DNA of 64,000 nucleotides from Raphanus sativus (GCF_000801105.2 NC_079515.1:39255920-39319919); one strand, 5' to 3'; positions 50,206 to 61,803 are shown, counted from the stretch's first letter. A program made the numbers and translations. Notes: a model not told the origin generated them from the sequence alone.

Positions 50206-51512
50206 TAAAAAGATATGCATATGCAGTTGAAAAACAATACTTATACCGTTGACAAAAAAAATATACAGACGCAACATTAGAGGCTATATTAAACTGCGCC
50301 ACAAAAACACGTACGAAATCGGAGACTCAGAAACAATGAAAATAAAAAACAGCATTTCGTATGGAGCCAACCAAAACATCCTATCTTTTGTCGGATATGG
50401 AATAAGATAGTAAGATTCACAAAATTCTTAAAATAGCAGGATTGGCCTTACCATTACAACCAACAATAAAACTTAATACTCTCTATAGAGCCAACCAAAA
50501 TAGAGTTCAACTAAGCAAATAAAAAAATCAACAAACAAATATAGTTTGTTGAGAAAACAAATATAATCATTTTAAATAAGTGATATAATCAGAGGATGGA
50601 GTAAAAGAACCTGTAATTAACAATATTGATCATTGACCTTCCAAATCTAGAAATAAGCATAACAAAATAAAAATCCGAAAATGAGATACAAAAACCCAAA
50701 AATGCAAAAATTGTCTCGCTAATAGGTTGAATATAATAAAACAAAACTCTAAAAAATCATAAGTGAGATAAAAAAATTAAAAATGAGTCAAGCTTCGAGA
50801 AAAAAACATTAGGAAAAACAAGATTTTCGAAAGCGGTGAAAACACACCAACAGTTTATTCTCATATTCAAAACAAAGCCTTATCTTAAAGTCATCTCAAA
50901 TAACTTAATTATAATAAAAAATGTCAATAAAAAACGATGGCGAAAAAATGCATTTCTACTAAATAAAAAATCATTTGTGGAAGATAAGGATGATGCTAAT
51001 AAAATAGTAAAATATTTCTGAACATATATGTATTAATAAATAATATAATTAATAGATGTTAATCTAATAGTTAATTATATATCATGGAACATAAACAAAT
51101 GTGATCCATTATAAGTATTTTCCAAATAAATTTCACATCAAAATTATTTTAAACATTAAGTAAATAGTACAATGATATAGTGTAGTATTTTGTGTTTTTA
51201 ATAAATATTTTAGTTCAAACTTTTTATCTGATCGGAATGTTATTCATTTTGTCTAACAATTATTTTTATTGTTTTTGTAGTGACCTTATAATGAGAGAAT
51301 AAATTATACGTATTTTATAAAAAAAATAAAAGTCAAATCATCTATCATGTAATTTACTTAACTGCAACAATTTGGAGGATCAATTTACTGAAATTATATA
51401 TAAAGTGATTTTATATAATAATTTCTTATAAAATATATAATTGCATTTTAGAATTTAAAAAATTATGTCAAAAATGAATCTACTCGCCGCGCGAAGCGCG
51501 GTCCGGCCCTAG

Positions 51513-53898
51513 TACTATATATCTGATTCACCTTTTTGTCCATTTGATGTGACTTTTTTATTGTTTTGAAAATTTAAACAGAAAAAAGCATAAAATGACA
51601 AATTCGTCTTGAGATAAGATATATTATTTTTTTGTAGTTCGTGCATTAACTATTTATTAATATATATGTACATGATCAATAATTGATTAGGTCGCGTTAC
51701 AAAAATTTGAGGGTCTAACTGGTAACCAAGGAATGAAGAAGAATAATGCATTCTTTAATGTTCCTAACAAATTTTACCATTCATTAGGAATATGTAGTTG
51801 ACAAAAAAGTGAATATTTTGAGTGTAGTTTTTATTTTATTTTAGACAATATAACTTTTTATTTTGGAAAATAGCTTGTGAGTATCACAAAAGTATTTTAC
51901 TGTCTTAAAATTTCTGTTATATTCAATAATAAATATTAAGTATTAAATATATGATACTACGTGTGACCAATCTGTTAAATTTTCTTTCATTTAGTTGCTG
52001 CCCCATTATATTCGTTCAATGTCTATGTTGTAAAATAAAATTAATATGCTGAAAAAGAAGACAATACTAATAGATTTTCTTTTAATTTTCCATTTATCAT
52101 ATTAGTAAAGTTTTGCAGAAATTATTACCAGTAAACGACATAGATACGATATCTAAGCTATTATTTAATACTAATACATTTTAACGCCAAATTTCTCTAC
52201 AATTTCATATTTTAAACAAAATAGAATAATATAAAGTAAAACTAAAGATAAGTTGATGATATATTTTTTGAATGGAAAAAATCGCACTGTCATTATTGGT
52301 GTTTAGAAGGAAGAGTATCTTCATCGTCTAGTTTTCTTGTTTTTTTGGCCAAGTCTAGTTTTCTTGTTAATGACCTAAAGTCTTCTCTAAACTGATAAAA
52401 TATTGTTTATAACTGATAAAATATCACTAATTATATACAAACTATTTGGTTTTTATTGTTGTCTTTTTATTGTTGTCTCTTGAACAGCTTTTTGAATGAT
52501 TGTAGACTACTGTATAGAGGCAAAGAGAAAAAGATTGATTTTATAGTTGATGTTTTGCTCCACTCATCCACGTCAAACACAGTAAGCAGTGCAATTAAAA
52601 TATAAATGCTTAGGGGTCGTTATGAATTTTCTAAAATCTAAACTGTCATTCTCATGGACAGATTATGTTTCGGCACTGTCAAGCTCACGGTTAAGTCTAG
52701 CTTAAATAATTATAATGAGACAATTAAAGAACACTTATCCATCTAATCCACTCGTGTTTCTTGTCGTTTCTTTGAAATCAGGTGTATATAGTCACAGGCA
52801 TGAAAAAAAAAAACGGGCACGAGTCATGTAAATGTGTACATATAGTATTTTACTAGTGGTGCTGCCCAATATGTTTAACTAAACATGTATAAATACCGAT
52901 GTATGTGTATTATACAGTGTATAAACATGACATCACTGGTGAAAACTGATAAGTAATACATGGTCAATACATTAACATAGTGGCAGCCAACAAAAGGCAA
53001 CAACAACACCTAAAGATTTCTTCCCCTCAAACTTATCTGTTGATAGAAAATGATTTATAAAATCTAGTGCGAATAAAATATGACATATTCATCAACAATA
53101 TAAAAAATCCATATGCAAAAATCTCTAGTTGTTTATAGTATTCATTAAAAAAAGAAGTTAAAAGTTTTTGTTCTGACTTACTTCACACCCACTCATAGCT
53201 TTTCCTTCTGCATGAAACTATTTATTAGACCTTTAGTAGTTTGGGGCAAAGGCACAACCGCGTGAGCATATTAAATTTTAATAACCACGTCAACGTGAAA
53301 TCTATTTTTCTTTTTAAAAGGTCACCAAATTACAGCTATGTAACTTAACTCTCATTATTTTATTGTGTGATTTACTGTAGAATTGCTCAGTCAAAATTGC
53401 AGGATGTACAGTGTTCAATCCAGACAAATTGTCTCTTCTTGTCCTTTCTCACCGTGGTTGTATAATAGAATAATGGATTCAAAAATACAAAATGAAAATT
53501 CAAGAGAGTAAATAAAAATTGTATTCTAGTACAAATATCTAAAATTGCACTAAATCTTTTAACATTGAATCGGTATAGCTAGTTTTAGCTTTTGGAATAA
53601 CGTATATTTATATCCTAAATAATATATCTTGTAACGTGCAAATCCTTCAAACTATCACTAAATTTTAGTTTTTTTTTGTCAACTTTTTTAGTTAAAAAAT
53701 TTAAGTTAAAAATTTTAAATCATAAAACCAGTAATATATGATTTTGATAAAAAAGAAAAGAGTTTTAACAAAAAATTTCTTTTTATTAAAAAAAAAACAT
53801 TGAGAATCCAATAAAACCCATTAAGTACTGAGAACCAGGCAGGCCTAATATATTATATATACTGGGCTTCAATTTTTATTTATTTCATAAGTCTGAAT
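51513..53898. other. Intergenic AT-rich DNA
   Basis: No gene, no clear TE ends and no RNA gene recognised. There are short poly(A) and poly(T) runs only. Confidence 0.55.
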
Positions 53899-54100
53899 TT
53901 TTTTTTTTTTTTTTTTCAACATAGGCCTAAGGCCTTTCATTCATTTAATTTAAAAGGATGGGTTCATGGCCCAAAGGGCTTGCTTTGCCAACATATCAGC
54001 AGTAGCGTTTTCTAAGCGAGGAATGAAAAAGAAAGATATCGACTTGAATGAGGCAGTTAGAGAGTAGATATCCATTAAAGCTCCAAATCTTAAAATTCAT
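53899..54100 (-). mobile_element. 5'-truncated LINE 3' end (RNase H)
   Basis: On the minus strand, an RNase H C-terminal motif FFFIPRLENATADMLAKQALWAMNPSF (about 53957-54040) is followed by a short 3' region and a poly(A) tail (poly(T) at 53899-53921 on the plus strand). This is the usual 3' remnant of a plant L1-like element. The 5' break is near 54085, where CTTAAAATTCATATTGG is repeated in tandem. No target duplication was found. Confidence 0.75.
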
Positions 54101-54253
54101 ATTGGAAAATCTTAAAATTCATATTGGGGTTAGCGAAGTGTAATCTGATACAGGTTTATAAACACGGCGTCGTCTGTCTTCCCGTCTTCTAGCACAAGTC
54201 TAAGTACTTTCCTCCACTCTCCCCACCTTTGCAAGAAAAACGCAAAACTCGCT

Positions 54254-55440
54254 ATGTCTGCTGAATCAGCCAGCGCTCCCTAACGGACAGGTGAACTAAT
54301 TATTAATTTTGTAGATTTTATATTTATGTGTGGTTAAGGAATTTTAATTTTATGTGTATGAATGATACACATAAAATTAGCCAGCGCTCCCTAAGGGACA
54401 GGTGAACTAATTATTAATTTTGTAGATTTTATATTTATGTGTGGTTAAGGAATTTTAATTTTATGTGTATGAATGATATTTAAGGTTCTATCTATTGAGA
54501 ATTTTGAAACTTTGGTTCTTTTGATTTGATATGATTTTTATTTGATCTTATGGATTCTCTCTTGAATTTGATTGTTGTGTTTGATTATTTTTTTCAGGTT
54601 GATTTGCTAGATTTTATTAACTGCTCTGGTGTTGAATATCTCAACCAAAGCTCAAGTCACTCCTTGTCCAATGCTCTCAAGAAGGTTAGAAACTGGATTG
54701 ATATTAAATATGTTTGGAAATACTGGCACATCTCAATGGAACCTGAATGTTTGAATTGTTTGATTATGTTCATGAACATAGGGTTATAGAGAAAGCTAGA
54801 AAGCGATGCTGATGAACAACGTCTAATCTAAATTCCTTTTAACCAAGTTGTTAAAACTACATTCTTTTGCTATAGAAGGCCCTGAAGAGGAAGAGTAACG
54901 TTTTAAAAGATTTTATTTATTGAAAGTATTACATGTGTTTGTGATTTTAGTATTAAGATTAGTGTTTTTGCTTACTTATTTATATAAACTATCAGGTCCT
55001 AAAACCGTGAAGTTTTCTCAAACAAAGAACACATGTGCGGTAATGTGATTCTCTTCTTATTTCTATCTAATTATCATGATTATTGTGTTAGTAGCTCTCA
55101 AACCTCTTTAAGGCAGCAATGTCAATGATTTTCCACCAAGTGACACCGCTGAACTAACTGAAGAAAACCTTATGGTGAGAACTCTAACTTTTATTCATTT
55201 AATGACATGTTCTGGGCATCTGTCTTGAGACGTCTTTGTTGCAATCCATTTACAGGGAAAACCGGTGGTCCTTAAATATGTTAAACTTCAGAACGTTCGC
55301 AGGGTAAAGGCTTTTTTACCATGTTTTATTATACTTGCTCGAGATACCTTTATCTACTTGATTCTTTAGCTTGACGATCTTCATTGAAGACAGCAGCAAC
55401 CAACCAATCTGGTTCTGAGCTCACAAAGGTTCAGAAGATT
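54254..55440 (+). pseudogene. PITH-domain (DUF1000) protein gene, degenerated
   Basis: The start MSAESASAP (54254) ends in TAA at 54281, where a functional homolog would continue. Later exons are recognisable in order: [29 protein letters not shown] (54598-54684), KLESDADEQRLI*IPFNQVVK (about 54791-54855, stop inside), GPKTVKF (about 54996), SNVNDFPPSDTAELTEENL (about 55117-55171), GKPVVLKYVKLQNVRR (about 55257-55304) and LTIFIED plus a shifted remainder to about 55440. Stops and frameshifts occur in several exons. Intact relatives are about 176 residues and bind the proteasome as thioredoxin-linked PITH proteins. The position after NEK2 matches At3g04780, so this is the decayed syntenic copy. 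Confidence 0.85.
54268..54477. repeat. 111-bp tandem duplication in the PITH pseudogene
   Basis: AGCCAGCGCTCCCTAA(C/G)GGACAGGTGAAC… to TGTATGAATGATA is present twice, starting at 54268 and 54379. It duplicates the end of exon 1, the donor and the first part of intron 1. Confidence 0.92.
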
Positions 55441-55535
55441 TTATTACTAGATAAACAAAAAGAGTGATGATGATGATCACTTTGATTTCTTTCTTCTGTT
55501 GTTGGTTTCTTTCCTTTTTTCACTTTTTGAACTTT

Positions 55536-55696
55536 TTTTTTTTTTTTGGCTCAACAACAACTTTCTATTACTCCAAACTCAGTTTCATACAATTGGTTTA
55601 TCAGCCTCAATACATGAAATCAACCACATAGTAGGCACCATAGAATATAACTTAGGGACAAAGGACGTAAACGTTGAATTCTCTATTGTCATTTGA
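55536..55696 (-). mobile_element. Retroposon 3' end with 14-bp target-site duplication
   Basis: A poly(T) run (minus-strand poly(A)) followed by about 150 bp of non-coding sequence, flanked by ACTTTTTGAACTTT at 55522-55535 and 55697-55710. The tail phrase GGCTCAACAACAACTTTCTATTAC, reversed, is the type of 3' UTR seen in crucifer LINEs. Truncated at its 5' end; the family is not certain. Confidence 0.65.
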
Positions 55697-55752
55697 ACTT
55701 TTTGAACTTTTAAATTTGAACTTTCTATTGTCATTTAGTGGTAGCAAATCGA

Positions 55753-56278
55753 GGCAAAAAAACCTCTAAATTTTTTACTGGGAAACACAAATGCTACATT
55801 ACATCGCGTTTCCAAGTCCCAATAGAAAGAAAAAGAATAAAGATCCACATTAAGACAACAAAAACTGACACAAAAACAAAACAAACTTAGTTTTGTGTCA
55901 AATCTATAGCTCTCAGACATAGGATGCAAACTATCTGCAACCAACTTGAGTTTCCCTTGAGTTAAATCTCCTGCAGCAAAAAAACCTCTAAATTTTTTTA
56001 CTGGGAAACACAAAGGCTATTGTCACAAAAACCAACAAAAACTGACACAAAAACAAAACTTAGTTTTGTGTCAAATCTATAGCTCTCAGACATAGATGCA
56101 AAGTTGCAAACTATCTGCAACCAACTTGAGTTTCCCTTGAGTTAAATCTCCTGCAGCAGAACCGTTTACTTCCACCACTGTACGGCTCACTCTCTGTTTA
56201 CACTTCTCCCAATCTCCTGCAGCAGAACCGTTTACTCCCACCACTGTACGGCTCACTCCCTGTTTACACTTCTCCCAA
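55753..56278. repeat. Nested tandem duplications (about 223 bp and 66 bp)
   Basis: A block of about 223 bp starting GCAAAAAAACCTCTAAATTTTTTACTGGGAAACACAAA begins at 55753 and again at about 55976, with a deletion in the second copy. Adjacent, TCTCCTGCAGCAGAACCGTTTAC… is repeated with a period of exactly 66 bp at 56147 and 56213. The 66-bp copy is an in-frame 22-codon repeat of the minus-strand frame described below. Confidence 0.85.
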
Positions 56279-56931
56279 TCTTCAACACGTTGCCAACAAA
56301 GCTCTACCTCCAGTGGCTTCCTTCCATTCCAAGAAAAGCCACCCTACAAAAAAAAAACATTAGAAAAGCCTTTGAAAATTAGAAACAAAAAAAAAATGAA
56401 AAATCTTTTGAAAGTAAATCATTTAACATAGAAAAAGTGTTTAAAAAAATGAATTAGAAACAAAAAAAAATGAAAAAGCTTTTGACAATTAGAAAGCTGA
56501 ATGAACAAATTGTGAAAAACAAAAAGAACATTGATATCTCTAACGATCAAAAAGACTGGAGTCATGTTCGATTAATTTCACAATATCTAATTCAACTTTT
56601 CTAATTAATCATACAAAAACATTGGAAAAACAAAAGTTTTTATCAAAAAAAAGTTTAGAAACAAAAACATGAAAAAAACATTTGAAAATTAATTAGAAAG
56701 CTAAATGTAGGAAATATTTTGAAAGAAATTATTTATATTTAAAGTATAAAACCGATTTTATAATGAAGGGAAAAAATTGTATGTAAATAAAATTCTAAGA
56801 AAAGAAAGGAATAATAAAAAATTGAAGAACGTATAGTAGAAGAAATCAGAAAAAGGGCCAAAAGAAAAAAAAAATAGAGAGAGAAGAGATCATATCTTAA
56901 CGAAAGAGGAGGCTTTGGTGATTGCTGTCAT
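56086..56931 (-). CDS. Unrecognised small two-exon gene or gene fragment
   Basis: A possible minus-strand model: exon 1 56902-56931 (ATG, MTAITKASSF, donor GTTAAG) and exon 2 56086-56343 (acceptor TTTTGTAG) to a TGA stop, 95 residues. The exon 2 protein GGFSWNGRKPLEVELCWQRVEDWEKC looks genuinely coding and contains a 22-residue unit (DWEKCKQ-VSRTVV-VNGSAAG) twice, which a recent 66-bp duplication explains. I do not recognise the family. The duplications suggest decay or recent change, and the short first exon is uncertain. Confidence 0.35.
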
Positions 56932-57007
56932 CGTAGTTGGTGGCCACTCGTTGATGATGATGATGATGACAGTTCACAAACTCTGCCCACCCGAATGAAA
57001 TAAACCG

Positions 57008-57172
57008 ATGAAGAAGAAAGCTTTGAACAGGAGTCTGCAAAACCGAGAGACGCGGAACATAGCAGTCTTAAACCGAGGAGTGTTTGTCGATCGCCAGGAC
57101 GTGTGGAGGTTTGTTGCGGGGAAGAAAAGGACGGTGTTGAAAGAAGAAGGCATCGTGTTCTCGCTGAGGTAA
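57008..57172 (+). CDS. Small open frame of 54 residues, unknown
   Basis: ATG at 57008 to TAA at 57170-57172: a basic peptide starting MKKKALNRSLQNRETRN and ending GIVFSLR. It has a coding-like composition, no Kozak or splice evidence and no recognised family. The ending CTGAGGTAAGG could instead be an exon/donor junction (LR|GTAAGG), in which case this is the first exon of a longer, lost gene. Confidence 0.3.
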   Translation: MKKKALNRSLQNRETRNIAVLNRGVFVDRQDVWRFVAGKKRTVLKEEGIVFSLR

Positions 57173-57332
57173 GGGCTTTAAGAATGGAAGATGAAGCTTC
57201 TGTATCAAGTAATCAAAGAATAATAGAAGAAGAAAATGGATATAGTGATTTTGGTGTGTTGTCGAGACATTGTTTGAGAAGAAGAATATGAATTTTGTTG
57301 GTGTCTGTGTGTTGTATTTATAGAGTAGAAAT

Positions 57333-57650
57333 ATAGCCGTTACCCTTACTCCAAAAAAAAAACAAATATAGCCGTTACCCCTTTTTCATACACAACGGTA
57401 ACAAATATAGCCGTTAAACAGAGTCTTCTAATTAATAAAAATTATAAAATTTTATTTCAAATATTTTTTAGTTATCTGTCATAGTTCGTCTTTATCTCCA
57501 AGAAAAACAAGTATAGCCGTTACATTTTTTCATACACAACGGTAACAGATATAGCCGTTAAACAGATTCTTCTAATTAATAAAAAATCGAAAATTTTATA
57601 TCAAATAACTTTTATTTATCTGCTGTTATAGTTCGTGTTTATCTCCAATA
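57333..57650. repeat. Duplicated block rich in AACGG motifs
   Basis: A unit (CATACACAACGGTAAC…ATATAGCCGTTAAACAGA(G/T)TCTTCTAATTAATAAAAA…TCTCCAA) occurs at about 57387-57500 and again at about 57531-57645. Seven AACGG/CCGTT cores occur within about 230 bp (57333-57560). AACGG is the core of the MSA element recognised by MYB3R factors at G2/M, but it is also common in some crucifer and grass repeats, so function is open. Confidence 0.7.
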
Positions 57651-58214
57651 CGGTTAAGCATTTCGAATTGTCCGGTTAAGCTATTATTATTATTTTTTTG
57701 TCACCGGTCAACTTATTCGATTTGTGAGTTTTGTTTACTCAGAAATCAAACAAGTATTAAAAGGGGAATAACAAGCCCAGGGAAGGCCTCCACGTCAGAT
57801 GATTAAATCGACCAATGGGATTGTTTTTTTTTTCCATGTCAGACTTGCTTTCATTTCCGATTGGGCTTTTGTGTTTTGTAGGTCTGTTTCGAAATTTTTT
57901 AGGCCCAGTAAGCCCAATTATCAAACAATCGCCTCCACCCTGTCACAACCGCGATCTTTTCATTTTCCCTTTGTGCAATCCCTAATCTCCTGAAACCTTT
58001 GCTCTTCTTTTCTCTGTCGATCATCAAACCTTTCCTATTCCTTCTTTCCGTTCCGTTTCGCGATCTGAACGACGACCATTCAAGACAGCCTTCACTTCTT
58101 TTCTCTCATTAATGGACTCTCTTATGTTTTGTCCCTCTGTTTTTTCATATAAAACACAAAATCAAGGTTTTATTTCGATCCAACTTCGTTCTAAATTCTC
58201 TCTACCACACTGCA

Positions 58215-61200
58215 ATGAGTTCCAACGGAAAGTCCATGGTATCTGGTACCTCCAAGTCGGAGAAACCAAAAGGCGCTGCCGCTAACTCCTTTCCGGACAC
58301 GACCAAGCCCATCGCTGCAACCTCTTTCTCTTCAGACCTCTCCATCGGCTCTCCCCTCTCGAAGAAAGACAAAGTCGATTCGTCGGACTCCTCTTCCAGA
58401 CTGACGAAATCCAGCTCCAACACCGGTGTCTCTTCCGGTGTCTCGATCGGCCGTCCTAATCCGAAGACATCTACTGGTAATAACCCATGTCGTTTCTTTT
58501 TCCAAATTTTGATCTGTTATTTGTAATATCTATGGTAATTTGTATGTTATATCTAGCGGATGTTTTGTTTAGTTTTGTCTATGATTTTTAAAAACAAAAA
58601 TTCTTTGTTCAGATATGGATGTTTTGCTTTAGTTTTCTCTATGAGTTTTTTATTTTAATTCATTCAATCTAAAACCGGTATTCTTTGTTAAGATATGAAA
58701 CGTTTCTTCATGTTTTTTAGTTTTTGTCTCTGTGTTTTTTTTTGTGTTTTAGTCACTTGATTAGTCAAGTGATATGGAACGTTTCTTCATGTTTTTTAGT
58801 CAAACTCCGAACCTGTCCATCATGTAGATTCTTCTTCTACTACAACTGTATCTTAGTCAAGTGATTCTACTTCGCTGGGGATTCGTGAGCCAGTTTATGA
58901 GGTTCTTATGAATTGTTTCTTTATCCCATTGCATGTCTCAGAGATATTGTTTCTTTATCACAGAACAGAGACTTCTTTACTTTTAGTGTCTGAATCGCTT
59001 TGTGTTTTTTAATTACTCGAACTAAACAAAGGTTATAAAATTTTGCTATTCCTAGATTTAGCTTCTAAAAAACACCATCATGTATCTCTTTGATAGGATT
59101 AGTCGGCAGTGGTTTAGGGTACTTGAATCTTTTTTGACTATGTTAAGATACAGTCCGTTTGATCACCAAAAAGAAAAATATTTAGTTTTTGGTTTGAGTT
59201 TCAAGACGTCTTTAACTCTCTTTATTTAAAGACACGTATACTCCTACCTGATTTTGTTGATGGCAACGCCTATGTTTGTCTACAGGCATGAGAGGCAAAG
59301 GCGCTGTCTCATCTGTCAACAAAGGGAAAGCCATCGTCACCGCCAACGGTGGAGAAGTGATCACTTTCAGACATGCGAAATTCGGTCCGCATGAACGCGA
59401 AGTGAGGTTCCGGTTGATCCACTATTGGGAAGCTCGAAATATCAAGACAAAGGTGCTGATCGGTGTCGAAATGCTGCTCATTGATGAAGAGGTATGACCG
59501 TTGCTCGCTATTATCTTTCTGTTCATTTTTGTTGGTTCATTTCGGTTTAAACATCTTCAAAAAGTTTGTCTACTTTTAAGAGATTTCCTGTCTAGCTTAT
59601 CTTATTCAGTCTTTTCAATGCTGTCCACAGGAAACTGTCATCCAGGGCTTCATCCCAGCTGGGAAGGTAGATACTTATCTGCCACACATGAAGGCTGGTG
59701 GCCTTTATAGGCTCCACAACTTCTTCGGGTCCTACAACAAGGAACTCTATCGAGTGGCCGATCCAGACTTCACAATCACCTTCACAACGACTTCTGTCCT
59801 CACTGACCTGGATGACAGTTCGGTTTGTATCCCTGAGGACCATTTCCGATTCCACGGATATGCAGAGTTCGAGGCTGCCTGCGACCTGAAAGGGGATCTT
59901 TATGGTAAGTTCCCTCACTTCAATTTCTTTATATTAGTTGTTCTTTCATATCGAGCAAATCTATTTTCTTCTTTCCCATATATATGCAGAGTCTGTGTAG
60001 TGTGTAACCTTAGATGATGTGCTTCGTTCAATCTAATATATTCATAACCATTTGGCTACGTTTGGCTAGGATTATGTCCTGTTCCAGTATTAAATGTAGA
60101 TTTCATTGCTGGGTTTATACAGTATCAAGTATTGAGTTTTGTTGTCTTGTTCAGATTGTATTGGGCATATCAAACTTGTGAATGGCCAGGTTCTCGGCGA
60201 CAGTCTCCTGATAGATGTCACCGAGATAGCTTCTACCGCCGAGTTCAGCTTCATGTTCAAACACATGAGTAAGCTACACCATAAATTTTTTTACATACAT
60301 ATTTTGTCACTCTTACCACACCAATATTTGATGTTCCAGTGGTCCGGTGATGAAGCTGTACCTGTGGGACGAGGCTGCCCTACGCTTTGGTGAGAAATTC
60401 AAAGCATCTGGAGGAGCTGCAAGAGTGGTTTTAGTGACCACTTTAAACCCGAAACGATTTGGTTTTGGAGGTTCGTAATATAACCTTTTTATATTGTTTG
60501 AGAAGTAACTTAGTCTGGTCAATAATAGATTAGCTTTGCGTGATAGAACTACAATGGATTGGATTAGGCGCTTATTAGGTGTGATATATTTGAATCGTCT
60601 GTGAGAAATATTGAGATGTACACAACTCTATATCTCATTTTACATTAAAGTTTTGCCTCTGTCTAATACAATTGTGTCTGTTATAGGTGGTGCCCTAGGT
60701 CTCTCTACTATGACGTCATCCCGTGTATTCCTTGACAACGATATTCAGGAAACCCGTGATTATCTCTCTTGGTAAGCCTGTCTGTATTAAAATATAGTTA
60801 GACCAAGATTGTAACTGATATTTGGGCATTGACTTCAGGTTGAACTCAAACTTAGCTGTTGCTAACCGAGTAGATGCAGCCGTTGTTACCAAGCCTGAGT
60901 CAGTGACCATAGGCGAGCTATTCTCTTATATGAAGCATGCCGATGCAAAGGTAGTTCACAACCAATGGATAACACAGTCGTTTTTATAGTCTTAGTTTCT
61001 CAAATACATTTTAAAATGTTTTGCAGGTTGCTTGGTTTGAGTGCATAGCAACCATTGGTGATATTGTGCATGGTTCAGCATGGTATTACATAGGGTGTGG
61101 TGGATGCCACACTAAGGCCATCAAAGGTGCTACCACACTAATGTGTAAAAAATGTGGGAAAAGTGATATTGTTGGTGTTGCACAGTAAGTTAATCAGTTT

Positions 61201-61803
61201 ATTAATACTCATACTTCCAATATATTCATTGCTAATTTGCTTTTGAAACAGGTACCTAGCGAAGATATCTGTGTATGACAATGCCGACCAGGCTGTCTTT
61301 GTGCTCCTTGGCGCTGCTGGGCAAGAGTTGACTGGAAAGAAAGCTTCTGAGTTGGTTGAGAGTTATTTCGAGGTAATTAAAAACCTGACTGCCTTGCTTA
61401 TTTAAGTTTGTGTTCCCTAATATATTTTAAAATGTATAGTGACAAATGTTTAAATGTATGTCAGGCCAATGAGAATGTAGGTTCTAATGACTTGGTTCCG
61501 GTTCCTCAAGCTCTAATTGGTACCATAGGACAGTCTCGCAAGTTCATTGTGAAGATATCAGAGCACAACTTGACTGGCAAGACACAAACCTTGACTGTGA
61601 CAAAGGTGCTTCCTATAGAAGATCCAGAGGATGAAAGTGATTTAGCAGAAGCTGTGGCTCTACCAGATGCCAATGAATCGTTGCAGAAGGGAGTTTCTGA
61701 GAGTGGTCCATCCGCAGGGTATGGAGAGCCTGGCGGTGAGGGGGTGAAAAGGTCTGGTGATGAAGTTGATGTGGAAGAGCACAAGAGGGCCAAATGTGGC
61801 TAA
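58215..61803 (+). pseudogene. RPA70-like single-strand DNA-binding protein gene with a splice-junction lesion
   Basis: Ten exons: 58215-58476, 59286-59491, 59631-59904, 60155-60268, 60340-60470, 60687-60771, 60839-60950, 61027-61184, 61252-61372, 61465-61803. Nine introns look canonical but the exon sum is one base short of a full frame. The break is at exon 4/intron 4, where ATGA|GTAAGC meets CCAG|TGGTCCG; an expected AG|GTAAG would restore about 600 residues. As it stands, splicing gives an early TGA. The protein has a Ser/Lys-rich leader (1-87), a first OB-fold/DUF223 region (about 95-250), a second OB region and a C-terminal Rep_fac-A domain with a C2-C2 zinc motif (C-G-G-C … C-K-K-C in exon 8). 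It belongs to the expanded crucifer RPA1-like family. An assembly error is possible. Confidence 0.7.

Larger units (their letters stand above)
48228..51512 (+). mobile_element. Candidate gene-capturing Helitron, about 3.3 kb
   Basis: The head is A|TCTATTACTATAAAATATGG. The tail is a strong GC hairpin CCGCGCGAAGCGCGG (51488-51502), then TCCGGCCCTAG|T with CTAG at 51509-51512. The interior holds a MADS-box gene fragment (49576-50205) and other non-repetitive GC-richer DNA at 48250-48900 that looks like captured host promoter or exon sequence. No Rep/helicase is seen, so it would be non-autonomous. The ends are not proven to belong together; the tail is convincing, the head less so. Confidence 0.5.

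Noticed and set aside
50836..51021. Lys/Asn-rich frame of 61 codons inside the Helitron
   Set aside because: Composition follows the AT content; no recognisable motif.
55499..55696. Plus-strand frame of 65 codons
   Set aside because: It runs through a retroposon tail and its target duplication.
59592..59918. Minus-strand frame of 108 codons
   Set aside because: Antisense of exon 3 of the RPA-like gene.
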